A stretch of DNA of 40,723 nt from a virus. The DNA lies in IMG/VR virus record IMGVR_UViG_3300021962_000236, positions 1 through 40,723 of that record; one strand, written 5' to 3'. This document shows, one piece after another, positions 9,601 through 15,697 of the stretch. Under the pieces are notes generated by a model. It did no database searches. It was not told the DNA's origin and saw only the letters and a list, made by a program, of their open reading frames with translations. Numbering within the stretch: the first letter of the stretch is position 1; each line of letters opens with the position of its first letter. The position numbers and the translations under genes were made by a program.

Positions 9601-12117
9601 GTTGGAAGCGGATTCTTTGGATTCTTGCATCCGATACTTCATCCATTTGAAACAGGCAGAGGATTTTCAAAAAATGTCACTGGAGCACCAGATGAACTCA
9701 GTGCTAAGAGAATAGCATTAAGTCACTTAAGAGAATCTGTAAAAGATATTTATAGCGGAGAAATAATCATAATAGGTAACGCCGATATAAGGCCACATGA
9801 TTTAATTTATCTAGCAGACATTTATGAAAGAATGTATGGAATGTTTGAAGTTGAACAAGTTGTTCATCACTTTACTCCAGAGCTAGGATTTGTAACTTCT
9901 ATAACACCTAACGCATTAGTAACAATTAACGATCCAGCAAAATGGTTTATGAGTTCCTGGATTCATTCTTGGCTGAGTATTCAAACAATGAGAAATGATA
10001 CAAGAATTTATTTAGATTCATTAAGAGCTGGAAATTCTGGCATAACGGTAGGTGGAGAAATATCCATCGACGCCTTGAGCAATTCACTATCCCCTCAGAT
10101 GTTGGGTGGAATGCAATTTACCGGAGGTTCTTCAGCTTTAATTAAAGACATAGTAGCAAATGCCACCGCTTCAGGTTTTGGCAATGCAAACACTGGAGAT
10201 GCAATTAGAGAGTATGCAAAAGCTCAAGCTGGAATTAATGGAAATAATGGTCAAGTTACTGGATCAACAATAGCTGGTGTAATCTCTGGCGTTGCAGGTA
10301 TTTCAATTGCAGCTGGTTCTGCCGGCTCGGCGGTGGCTAGCGGAGCTGCAGCAGTCGCAGCAGGGACAGTCAGTGGAATTGGAGCAGGAGTAGGAATTGC
10401 AACAGTAGGAATATTAGCTGGCCCACTACTTTGGAAAGGATGGAAGTGGGTAAGAGATAACCTAATGGATCAACACGGTTGCTATGTTCAGTATTTAACT
10501 AGAAATGGTCAACCTATGGAAGCTGGTTTAGCTTACAATCAAGGAATGGTTGTAGGCAGATATCATTCAAAGGCACTACTTCCTGGGATATTGGGAGTAA
10601 GAGTTAAGGCAAGAACTGCAGACGGATATTCTTACATAAGAACAAATGATTTAATGAAGAGTTTAGGTTGGAATGAAAAAGAAATATCAACTTTAACAAG
10701 GTATATTGGCTATGAAAATGCACTAGTGCATGCAAAAGTACTTGAGCTTGGTGGTTTGGGTCCAGACAAAACAACCTTTGATCCTTTCTTTAAAGTACTA
10801 TGTGCACTTGATTCTAATTCTGCTAGTGGTGGAGTTAGAGACGGTGACACAATTGATGTGTACGATATACTAAATCCAAATGTTAAATTTACAGTTCGTT
10901 TAGATGGTATAAACGTTTCAGAAAAAGTTCAAATTGGATTTCAATCTACTTCTAAAACTGGAAATGTAATTGGAAAAAATATAAGAAAAGTTGGCGACAA
11001 ATACTATGCAACTCTTGTAACTGGTGGAATTAGCTATACTGACCAAGAAGAAATAATAAGAGACCAAAATGGCTATCCAGTTTATACTGCTAAAAACAAT
11101 ATGCTAATTCCAGTAACAATAAAGGAAGGTTTATATTTAACCAGAGATAAAGTTACAATTAGTAATCTTGGAGCACCTTTTGATAGCGTAAGAGATGAGC
11201 AAGGTAACTATACAGAATTTGATGTTCTTCCTTCTCAAATAATAGATCCGGATTTTGATCCAAGTGTGTTAAATTATTTTACATATGAATTACCCGCAAC
11301 AGCAGCACAGTACTACGATGCAGATTTACAAAATGAAGTTACACCAATTTCAAATAAAGATGTTTTTGAAAAAGAACCAAAATACTCAAGCGTAGAAATT
11401 CCTCAAGATTTAATATTTGAAGACTTTGGTACGCCTGGTTTAATGGCTACACAATTTGTTAAAAAATCTTTGTCTAATAAAACTTTTGTTGTTAGAATAA
11501 AACAATCTAGAGTAAACAATCAAACAAAAGATGAAGCGGAATTTGAACCAACTGGAAAAGATAAGAGAATAGAATTCCTACAAGATAGATACCAAAGAAC
11601 ACTGGGAACAATATTTTATAATTTTGGTTCGGATTCTTTAGATAAAATTAAAAATAAAGTATTTTCTTTTATGGAGAAATATGATTTTGTATTAGATGAT
11701 ATTAAAGAAAAATTTATGTCACAAATGTTCTACGATAGAGGTAACGTTTTTGTTTCTAATTTTAACCAAATATTTGATTCAATTGGGGCAATGCCGATAA
11801 AAGATCACTCAGCAGGATATACGCCGTTGCTTGAAAAACTACCTGAGCTACCAAATGCTAGTGAAGTTACTTTATTCTTTTCTATTTTTGTTGAAATGTC
11901 AAAGTTAGAACAACTATATAATAATTCATCAAGATGGCCATTAGTGCTATGGGACGAGTACTATGAAGATGGAACTCCAGCTACCCTTAATTGGGAACTG
12001 ATAACTAAAAACTATGGCACAACTGTTTATACGAAAGATTTATTAACAGAATCAGAATCTGTTCTTACATCAAAAGAGACAAGTGCAACCTTACAAAATA
12101 AGAAGACTACACCATAA
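619..12117 (+). CDS. Giant baseplate hub protein with gpD/gp27-like segments and a split SNase-like C-terminal region
   Basis: At 3,832 residues this is about ten times the length of a usual tail hub (gpD or T4 gp27, roughly 350-400). Two related beta-rich segments lie at about 431-590 and 935-1066. A hub-type segment at about 1553-1613 reads KPGVRVHLRGGYG then LFNGTITQVEYGE, as in gpD-like proteins. The matching hub C-terminal segment (GNADIRPHDLIYL, then FEVEQVVHHFTPELGF) is not reached until about 3049-3110, so the hub fold seems interrupted by about 1,440 residues. Gly/Ala-rich hydrophobic stretches lie at about 1849-1880 and 3218-3281. Near the C-terminus, DGDT (3408-3411), R3427, E3435 and an RTLG block (3660-3663) resemble staphylococcal nuclease, with about 220 residues between the halves. 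The hub role is supported by motifs and by the lysin gene that overlaps its stop (TAATG). The start has only a weak ribosome-binding site. The many inserted regions are unassigned; a domain fusion of several baseplate proteins is likely. Confidence 0.82.
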   Translation: MANPQSVLSHKIDAKASSYIKYLLGLSYVDRIIDFLDPTNGSTNYLQLSEFFSNGILPFGESLDGSPLDAINYNEEDQFSLYAINLGINYWLNGSTQAIKSLSRELINTYNSQTGNNYSEFEIKVVFFDGWPSPTKPNGTPEPNHPAVNIAAYALYHRLLIWKNLSPALDVKLLVREEIKFILQEIDKSIDPDGKGESSYLETVLQAVYKEDDIEYYLNILKTQSRPSEDVGSISWLGFYRAFDPEQVKTKPTIDPKGLSADQFDKLIDKIIQSGLLQLASYATDIGIFARQRLSDGTSVQQSAANALDPVRDTAWLNQLIYVTTNLTRDPIALQTINVYFPALVTFFFDALAATADYSNNGKGGGEEDELNDINKFLEEFQKALGMRDGESVFELASNFQERIGTTSKKIAEVLTNSPYRPNSSPETPDIFHLRLGAANFYVPPLSININAAFKTGSLTGGALRQRNTPKFNSGYKETSITMRLFFPNYEEIWGISIEDASRIRLKDNFVIDFSSDGDSDKKIDKFLSSLRGIIAAFKYSPFLPIKNSYLNGVHGITAVALSGMQIQTVPNFPFALAVDLELLNFNHKPLLPMISDFNQAIHWGKYRQYMGKAAGAMYSYVNGDFLQKKSDVKASDKIANSSNVQSGLTVGSNTYDVSPYGASLVRTSSYDDEKLTTNILDEWNNGNNITFYIPIESQTKIFLPDTSSFRADNEDLITDQGEDFWSRILSYVGIDINQSADYGITLANTYQLATSGQYNRSIKNILRDAIDVLTAGVSTGEPQKKVYDYLVKVFLIENKSLSDSEKTFIKDINSMTVPGQFGTNNYIVNGEVLRDTTISVVKDYMKKISLNSKTYLDQTTESLAVKKAKSQGIEIPGDGQNGNEEYQNIYNETKAQVSDAFSVLLYERFYTSGPIQALMEAARARAGAFQFREWEVPMMKVDLDPSSVIVNGVSVSLGNNLAKLQLQMQDEPTYQHIGGRDTFINISMTVTGEKELAKIKRIFDHVNSLARLEHASGVLGFMGIKNIITALAGVKYVMPSNYSVSTMPDYPHVYQVSLSLMDFDVFQQTREKLSSKQQADFIDIFNTKRNPFLRIKQLWGSFNAYPDLPLQIKDPKTNETVGTLDPDFYFRSFEMFDRDVINNVSSQTRYPAFNSIGPTFDGKVNGTQQEKMQKQLAVIYLLQNFIREFGDLTTPDLKSAKLKELILWINGNEIDHDLFLATLKFYIEKNENIKVTGEALLTDYINFNTGTVTDDPDDNLYNADIHSQPYVVGDVSSSSRKLFNIIEMALSGSFSLKDEDNISFMPDDLEFHGIIHQMPILDPAEPNKIPATFTTAYGVNFGYIDVEKDGRFYLTIDGVNIKKGSKVVELAPVPIEEHTNPANGTNSSAIASLSPLSSYSNPVSHGDSNGPEWSSQSDQPPKSVNMHWEKMLVDTQYRDISGRMLRAFPTYMLWLIDEGGYFAGVKLFDNFYGLQSIIDFSVVSSEDLLGDTLIFRVSNLYSKLTKPAATDIFGPDSALANSALGEDLAGILGNTLNKARNIAAHMKGEYVVDIESIVLKPGVRVHLRGGYGSNPNSLQTLFNGTITQVEYGEIVTVTAQSDAIELGAVVNSTNKKGDSGKIDGGINTGLWMSEPRDLMVRLLSMGTSRFREGIANANRGLVFSENKFGIRHFGSMLYEPMTAAEAKKHFARVDAIADAHKAVSELTVSGMANSGLNMLGMAGVGVQEFRGGVSSLMTQLWSNFSSQRDLEIFKRNIYPGNGTGIAQFLGGDLGDGWTSVASITPENQPNPRLDYLSRLSDASWNKLVQGYDSGSASASQVVESITESGTVRTQEGSANLFKNLTLGGIGAGMLLAGGPVTASVGVGIGLLGVLSGRGGTNIFRSLGLISSNPDDDMRGFDEVSFRAQTYMRTVWELFQTCARLLPNYIVAVRPFEDRSTVFYGKPHWLYTSGVIPITTGYPGDERAAELGIIPPQINQPDFDLLQIVNSINKEITPYADAEAFLRGTEPLEAFNVLAEQQAKSLGIFQTAGFLGNEGIVLNFNSENAKQIKDDKGNIIAKLPTNKGNVTVGFHLPVVPKGNAPVQLVSDFTGKNHAQINQLPSRFRFPFFTARKDDEMFLDTYAFQYGNLKGVGTATSDAANNTDSFLLNTSQKLYGEEFKKLLQYDIDYQAGQNISGTLAYDILSNPLDFSLSGSFEVVVNATTISVTMPLPELNRKDNLGSDLIELDPKLDKTKTLSYSEWTPPHTDIDEQFYIAMRWPYQVGLQDAELLKKFKQFYFDNDKEELYGKVEDYRNQHVLIYNPSAPGGGAAVVCKPAYFLWGKNDGYEAGHKDKFIPQYDEAKVDAVVSPDAAYYLNILTTKEYSLEQDKAKKSGYNYGDEGYSAIPDIEECHFAFVPNTVPLGVAFSSVHPIKQFKLIKGQELPSPVGPGSDGLQPFNPEGDPTTRYPKPETNDDLIIGFGNFTPPKNYDELYAVLVSLNAASIYQYKPIDEVGINATADYLHGGNYSGYYSAIRNKEYTNLDNWEYQYDLLMSEDPNQDYDSAGRSKFPGVYNPQDSVSIQARKFYDEDFDPTTNVIAGNGRTLSQAQQIWDQFRFGYHTYDSVKEIFFNTFLLDADDTTGFPDEIKKIFSSEPVQAGPYKKFGDSNGNALDEFSILFGDTITKGNTSTINAQKEAIEYARKNFIDAPAQDGGLIEYFNALTIEKIKLLKANLFDLNVANNIFGTTMDDTTFQATIDSPAALFYYLVGLFRQTLWADPYARAWLVLKPDKKIIYGHEAKEDKWSFKPIDKIFEAFIFPGNTYAKKKDQFLQLLYKNKGEGNSATNLASKTLNSLGDFYDKSIGQIFNAVTDSLSALFNVFRLNMLQTGYGLSQSSVLAKQANILNKALNDSIYYSLGRPGSLLRAVDNPFTREYAEPVVEVREPFQRVHYLSSFSHILSNQIQENSGVATTITAVSDGKYPVTVSLDKGAPADRQVESTVETGIYFDNVVGSGFFGFLHPILHPFETGRGFSKNVTGAPDELSAKRIALSHLRESVKDIYSGEIIIIGNADIRPHDLIYLADIYERMYGMFEVEQVVHHFTPELGFVTSITPNALVTINDPAKWFMSSWIHSWLSIQTMRNDTRIYLDSLRAGNSGITVGGEISIDALSNSLSPQMLGGMQFTGGSSALIKDIVANATASGFGNANTGDAIREYAKAQAGINGNNGQVTGSTIAGVISGVAGISIAAGSAGSAVASGAAAVAAGTVSGIGAGVGIATVGILAGPLLWKGWKWVRDNLMDQHGCYVQYLTRNGQPMEAGLAYNQGMVVGRYHSKALLPGILGVRVKARTADGYSYIRTNDLMKSLGWNEKEISTLTRYIGYENALVHAKVLELGGLGPDKTTFDPFFKVLCALDSNSASGGVRDGDTIDVYDILNPNVKFTVRLDGINVSEKVQIGFQSTSKTGNVIGKNIRKVGDKYYATLVTGGISYTDQEEIIRDQNGYPVYTAKNNMLIPVTIKEGLYLTRDKVTISNLGAPFDSVRDEQGNYTEFDVLPSQIIDPDFDPSVLNYFTYELPATAAQYYDADLQNEVTPISNKDVFEKEPKYSSVEIPQDLIFEDFGTPGLMATQFVKKSLSNKTFVVRIKQSRVNNQTKDEAEFEPTGKDKRIEFLQDRYQRTLGTIFYNFGSDSLDKIKNKVFSFMEKYDFVLDDIKEKFMSQMFYDRGNVFVSNFNQIFDSIGAMPIKDHSAGYTPLLEKLPELPNASEVTLFFSIFVEMSKLEQLYNNSSRWPLVLWDEYYEDGTPATLNWELITKNYGTTVYTKDLLTESESVLTSKETSATLQNKKTTP

Positions 12118-14297
12118 TGGCATATTTTAATTTTTCTATAGATGACCTCCAAGACTCCAGTACTCTAGCTAGTGCTATAGCCAACAACATTGTTCCAAAA
12201 AATGGAATAAATATATTAGCAACAAGTACAGCATCAAGAGGGTATTCTGGACAAACACTAACAACATCTGACCTTATATCATCTGCTAGCGGTAAGGATT
12301 TATTGGCAAGCGGTGTTTATGGAAATATGTATAGAACTAATATGGCTAGTATAAGTTTAAATAGTTTAGCAACATCGGCGCTTGGATCTGAAAATGATGA
12401 TATGTCAATATTAGATTCAAGTAATCTTAATGAAGATGGATCCCCTAAAGTAATTAAAGGAAAAGAAGCAGGGTTGAGAATCGTTGCTGGAAGTCAATTA
12501 GGAAGAAAATATAATGAAGGTTTGATAGATGGATTTGCAGATATATTAAAAAGTGCTTATTCAGCAGCTGCCGATGGAGCAGGACATTCAGATGTCTCAA
12601 GTGGCTCCGAATCCTCAGCAGTTAGTGCCGGATACATGCCTATAGCCTTAGAATCTAAGTTAAGTGAAGTAGAAAAAGCTGCATATGTAGCAAGAGGGAA
12701 CCTATTAAAATCTTCAGCTGTTATTACTCCGTCTTCGTCTTTAATAAATGGATTTACTTTTGATATTAATAATAGTTTAACAAATTTAACATATGATAGT
12801 TCAACTATATTTCCAGGAGTAGAAGGGTCTGGCTCTGGCTCTATTCCGATACCTGATGATATTATTGCGGCTAAGTCACAAAGAGCATACATCTCTGCAG
12901 CATTAATAGAATGTCTTTTGTTTTTGAGTAGCGACAGAGCTGGATCGCCTCTAATGATAAGAGGTGGATTTGGAGAAGATACAGGAAGTAACTCAAGCAG
13001 ACAGGGCGACAATAGAAGTGAAGCTGTATCAAACAATAGTATAACGGACCATGCTTTTGGCAGAGCATTTGACTTTGACATTATAGTTAAAAAAGATTCA
13101 GAAAATCCAGTATCACTCGCCTCAAGTCAAGAAGAGTATAAAAAACAATTTGATAATTTAATAGAAAAATTAAACTCAGCTCCACAACATCTTTTGCCAG
13201 ATGTTATTCTTGTAAATAATTGGGTTGGAGTAGAATATGAGAATTTAGGCCATAAGGGAAAAATAAGTAGAATACCTCAACTTGCAGAAAATTTAAAATC
13301 TGTTAAAGTACATCTAGTAGATAGTCATAAAGATCATATACATATGGCTTTTGCGCCAACTAGAGGTGGAATATATATTGATAAAGAAGGAAGCCTTAGT
13401 TTAACTGTAAATATTATAACAACTAATACAGGCAGTAGCGGTGCAAGTGGTTCACAAAAAGATGACTCCACGATTATAACCATTAATCAAAATAGATTAA
13501 CTAAATCATATACAGACAATACTAGATTAACAGATATAGAAGTGTTTACTTTATTAAAAGATTATGGAAATTTTTCATCACAAATATCAGCAATGCTAAC
13601 CGCTATATCTTTTAGAGAATCTAGCTGGAGACCCCATGCATTAAATAAATTTGGATTTTATGGATTATTCCAAGTTGGTACAAGGAGTCCGGGAGATGGT
13701 TCACTATTAGATGTAGACTTATCTGCACCACAAGCTGAGACAGTAAAAAATTGGAAATTAGCTTTATCTGATTTGGCTACTAAATCTTTAACTGATAAAC
13801 AAATATATGATACAATTACAGAAAGAGGAAAATCCGATGGCCTTTTGGAATTGTACGCTTCTTTTGATTCAAGAGCCTGGATTCCAGCAAATCAAGTAAG
13901 GTTGTTAAGATCAAAAATAAATCAAAAGAATTACGCTAAGCAAATAAGTTCTGTTGGAACAAAAGCCTCGCTTCCAAATCCAAATTATCTTTTTAATCCT
14001 TGGGGAGAATTATTCTTGTATAATGGTTGGATGAGTTCTGTACAATTTTCTATAGCAAAAATTGTTTATATAAAAGCAGGCTATGACGCAGATGAACTAA
14101 AAGATTGGGTATTAAAAACAACGCCAAAGGACTCGGTTGCTTGGTACAAGTTTGCTGATGAAGAACACTCAGATAAAACAAAAGTAGAAGCTTGGGTAAA
14201 TGAAGAAGTGATTCTTGGAGAACAATACGGTCTATGGAAGAACGGAATATTTACCCCGAGTAGAGATGCAACCTCTGCTGACAAATGGTTAAAGTAA
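12117..14297 (+). CDS. Bifunctional tail lysin: M15-type peptidase plus goose-lysozyme/SLT-type domain
   Basis: This 726-residue protein probably opens the host cell wall locally during injection. The first ~230 residues are Ser/Ala/Gly-rich and look like a virion-attachment or linker region. A middle domain has the zinc-peptidase pattern of the M15 family (VanY/L-Ala-D-Glu endopeptidase type): DHAFGRAFDFD with H312 and D319, then DHIHM with H407 and H409. A C-terminal domain from about 460 carries FRESSWRPHALNK followed by FYGLFQV, the catalytic-Glu motif of SLT and goose-type lysozymes, with E501 the probable acid. The enzyme would therefore cut both peptide stems and glycan strands. ATG 12117 overlaps the hub stop codon by one base, suggesting translational coupling in fixed ratio to the hub. 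No signal peptide or holin-like neighbour is seen, which argues for a virion enzyme rather than the endolysin. Bond specificity cannot be told from sequence. Confidence 0.87.
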   Translation: MAYFNFSIDDLQDSSTLASAIANNIVPKNGINILATSTASRGYSGQTLTTSDLISSASGKDLLASGVYGNMYRTNMASISLNSLATSALGSENDDMSILDSSNLNEDGSPKVIKGKEAGLRIVAGSQLGRKYNEGLIDGFADILKSAYSAAADGAGHSDVSSGSESSAVSAGYMPIALESKLSEVEKAAYVARGNLLKSSAVITPSSSLINGFTFDINNSLTNLTYDSSTIFPGVEGSGSGSIPIPDDIIAAKSQRAYISAALIECLLFLSSDRAGSPLMIRGGFGEDTGSNSSRQGDNRSEAVSNNSITDHAFGRAFDFDIIVKKDSENPVSLASSQEEYKKQFDNLIEKLNSAPQHLLPDVILVNNWVGVEYENLGHKGKISRIPQLAENLKSVKVHLVDSHKDHIHMAFAPTRGGIYIDKEGSLSLTVNIITTNTGSSGASGSQKDDSTIITINQNRLTKSYTDNTRLTDIEVFTLLKDYGNFSSQISAMLTAISFRESSWRPHALNKFGFYGLFQVGTRSPGDGSLLDVDLSAPQAETVKNWKLALSDLATKSLTDKQIYDTITERGKSDGLLELYASFDSRAWIPANQVRLLRSKINQKNYAKQISSVGTKASLPNPNYLFNPWGELFLYNGWMSSVQFSIAKIVYIKAGYDADELKDWVLKTTPKDSVAWYKFADEEHSDKTKVEAWVNEEVILGEQYGLWKNGIFTPSRDATSADKWLK

Positions 14298-14307
14298 GGA
14301 AAACATT

Positions 14308-14676
14308 ATGGCAATAAATTATCCTAAGTTTGATGGAAAGATACAAAATCAAATTGATGTTTCCAGAATGCGTCAATCTAAAACTAGGCCTGGCGTGGTT
14401 ATGCAATTTGATAAAAAAACAAATACTGCTACAATAATTTTAGACGATCAATACTCTAAGCAATTGGGCAATATAGTTAATAAGGTACCATGTCCAAGTA
14501 GTCCCGGAGTGCAAAATGTTGCCCCTGAACCAGGAACACGTTGTCTAGTTGGCTTTAGAGATGACAACGAAAGTCATCCTTACATTATAAGTTTTTTTGA
14601 AGAAAACCGTTTAGGCTCAAACTACATGAGCAACTATGTGGTTAACACCGGAATACCAAAGTTTATGGCTAAATAA
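14308..14676 (+). CDS. OB-fold baseplate/spike-base protein
   Basis: This 122-residue protein resembles the N-terminal OB domain of tail spikes (gp5/gpV type), which sits between the hub and the tip. It shows RPGVVMQFDKKTNTATIIL, the first strands typical of these domains, then VPCPSSPGVQN and the signature APEPGTRCLVGFRDDNESHP with YIISFF. No beta-helix follows in the same chain, so the tip must come from another gene, most likely the next one. AAGGAAA at 14296-14302 gives a good ribosome-binding site for ATG 14308. It lies between the lysin and a beta-rich baseplate protein. In T4 gp5 the OB fold and lysozyme are one chain; here they are separate genes. Confidence 0.78.
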   Translation: MAINYPKFDGKIQNQIDVSRMRQSKTRPGVVMQFDKKTNTATIILDDQYSKQLGNIVNKVPCPSSPGVQNVAPEPGTRCLVGFRDDNESHPYIISFFEENRLGSNYMSNYVVNTGIPKFMAK

Positions 14677-14678
14677 TT

Positions 14679-15323
14679 ATGACTTCACCTGAAAGATCTC
14701 AAGCTAGACAACCATCCACAAGCTTTTCTGTTGGATCAGAATTAAACAGAAGAAATCAATTTTCTCAAAGAGAAGTAGGACTTAATCATCCAGACAACAA
14801 CTCTTTCTTTAGATTAAATGATGAGGGAGATGTAGAGATATTTGCTGCCCCAGGAGTAGGAATAATAATAAGTGCAAGCAGCAAAACCATATCCTTCTTT
14901 GCAGAGAAGGTAAGATTTTTCTGTGCTGAAGACGGTCTAAGATGGAATGAATTTAATTTTAATTATTCTTCTTCGGACTATTCTCAGCCAACATTGGTAA
15001 AAATAGACCCCAAAGTAATACATTCTGCTCAAAATGAAGCCTATCATTATTTAGGTAAACTTAAAGATATAGAGCAGAAACAAACCCAATTCCCTATTAC
15101 TATGGATAATGAATATGGTTTTGGGTATCAGAAAACTGAGACAGGTCAAAATCTTGATACTTCAATAAGCACCGAAGGGCTTACTCCGGACCAGATTAAT
15201 TTCTTAAATAATGTCTTAAAAGATTATTCAAACGAATATATAGAGTACGCCGTTTCTTTAATGAAGAGTGGATACTCTAACCAACAAGCTAAAGAAAAGG
15301 CCGACCAAGAAAAAAATGTCTGA
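14679..15323 (+). CDS. Beta-rich baseplate or spike-tip protein
   Basis: This 214-residue protein starts two bases after the stop of the OB-fold gene. Residues 1-40 are polar. A central beta-rich block follows (FFRLNDEGDVEIFAAPGVG, then IIISASSKTISFFAEKVRFF), of the kind seen in spike and baseplate proteins whose alternating residues build a trimeric beta structure. The last ~60 residues are charged and probably helical (DQINFLNNVLKDYSNEYIEY). Position after an OB-fold protein and before gp25 supports a role at the central spike or inner baseplate. It lacks an evident PAAR or His-metal tip motif, so tip is less certain than baseplate. Its last bases overlap the next gene. Confidence 0.62.
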   Translation: MTSPERSQARQPSTSFSVGSELNRRNQFSQREVGLNHPDNNSFFRLNDEGDVEIFAAPGVGIIISASSKTISFFAEKVRFFCAEDGLRWNEFNFNYSSSDYSQPTLVKIDPKVIHSAQNEAYHYLGKLKDIEQKQTQFPITMDNEYGFGYQKTETGQNLDTSISTEGLTPDQINFLNNVLKDYSNEYIEYAVSLMKSGYSNQQAKEKADQEKNV

Positions 15324-15690
15324 TTTATACCTAACAATGTCTGGCGATCTTTTAATAAATGGAAATAAAGATATAGCTGTTACTAACTCAACATTAATGA
15401 ATGACGTACAGCAGGTTTATGTAAGGTTGATGACAGAGCCTGGTGACTTTTTTGTTTATCCTTCTCTAGGTTCAGACCTGTCAATTCTTTACGGAATGCC
15501 ACAAAGTAAAGAAACTGGAGATCTGGGCCAAAGACTAATAAGAGCAGCCTTGGAAAGAGAAAATATATTCCAAGGAAGAAATATAGAAATTACCGCTGTT
15601 CCTACCGGTCCAGATTCTATTAGATTTGATGTTCATATAGTTTCAAATACTAACGAACCTATAGTACTATCAGTAACACAAAACCTGTGA
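15316..15690 (+). CDS. gp25-like baseplate wedge protein
   Basis: This 124-residue protein belongs to the gp25/DUF2634-type family, which joins the baseplate wedges to the tail tube and sheath. Supporting sequence includes NDVQQVYVRLMTEPGDFFVY, SLGSDLSILYGMP, and RLIRAALERENIF, in the usual order. The length fits the family. I chose ATG 15316, which overlaps the preceding stop by eight bases and gives MSDLYLTMSGDLL. A GTG at 15268 would add 16 Lys-rich residues lying wholly inside the previous gene. It is followed after seven bases by the baseplate J-like gene, the same order as in many myophages. Confidence 0.85.
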   Translation: MSDLYLTMSGDLLINGNKDIAVTNSTLMNDVQQVYVRLMTEPGDFFVYPSLGSDLSILYGMPQSKETGDLGQRLIRAALERENIFQGRNIEITAVPTGPDSIRFDVHIVSNTNEPIVLSVTQNL

Positions 15691-15697
15691 GGCAACT

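Noticed and set aside
12557-13081. 174-codon open frame on the minus strand
   Set aside because: It lies inside the lysin gene, opposite a Ser/Ala-rich stretch and the M15 motif; no ribosome-binding site and no recognisable protein features. A shadow of the + strand gene.
15268-15315. GTG start extending the gp25-like protein by 16 residues
   Set aside because: The extension lies wholly inside the previous gene, is Lys-rich and unlike the family start; ATG 15316 gives the expected N-terminus.
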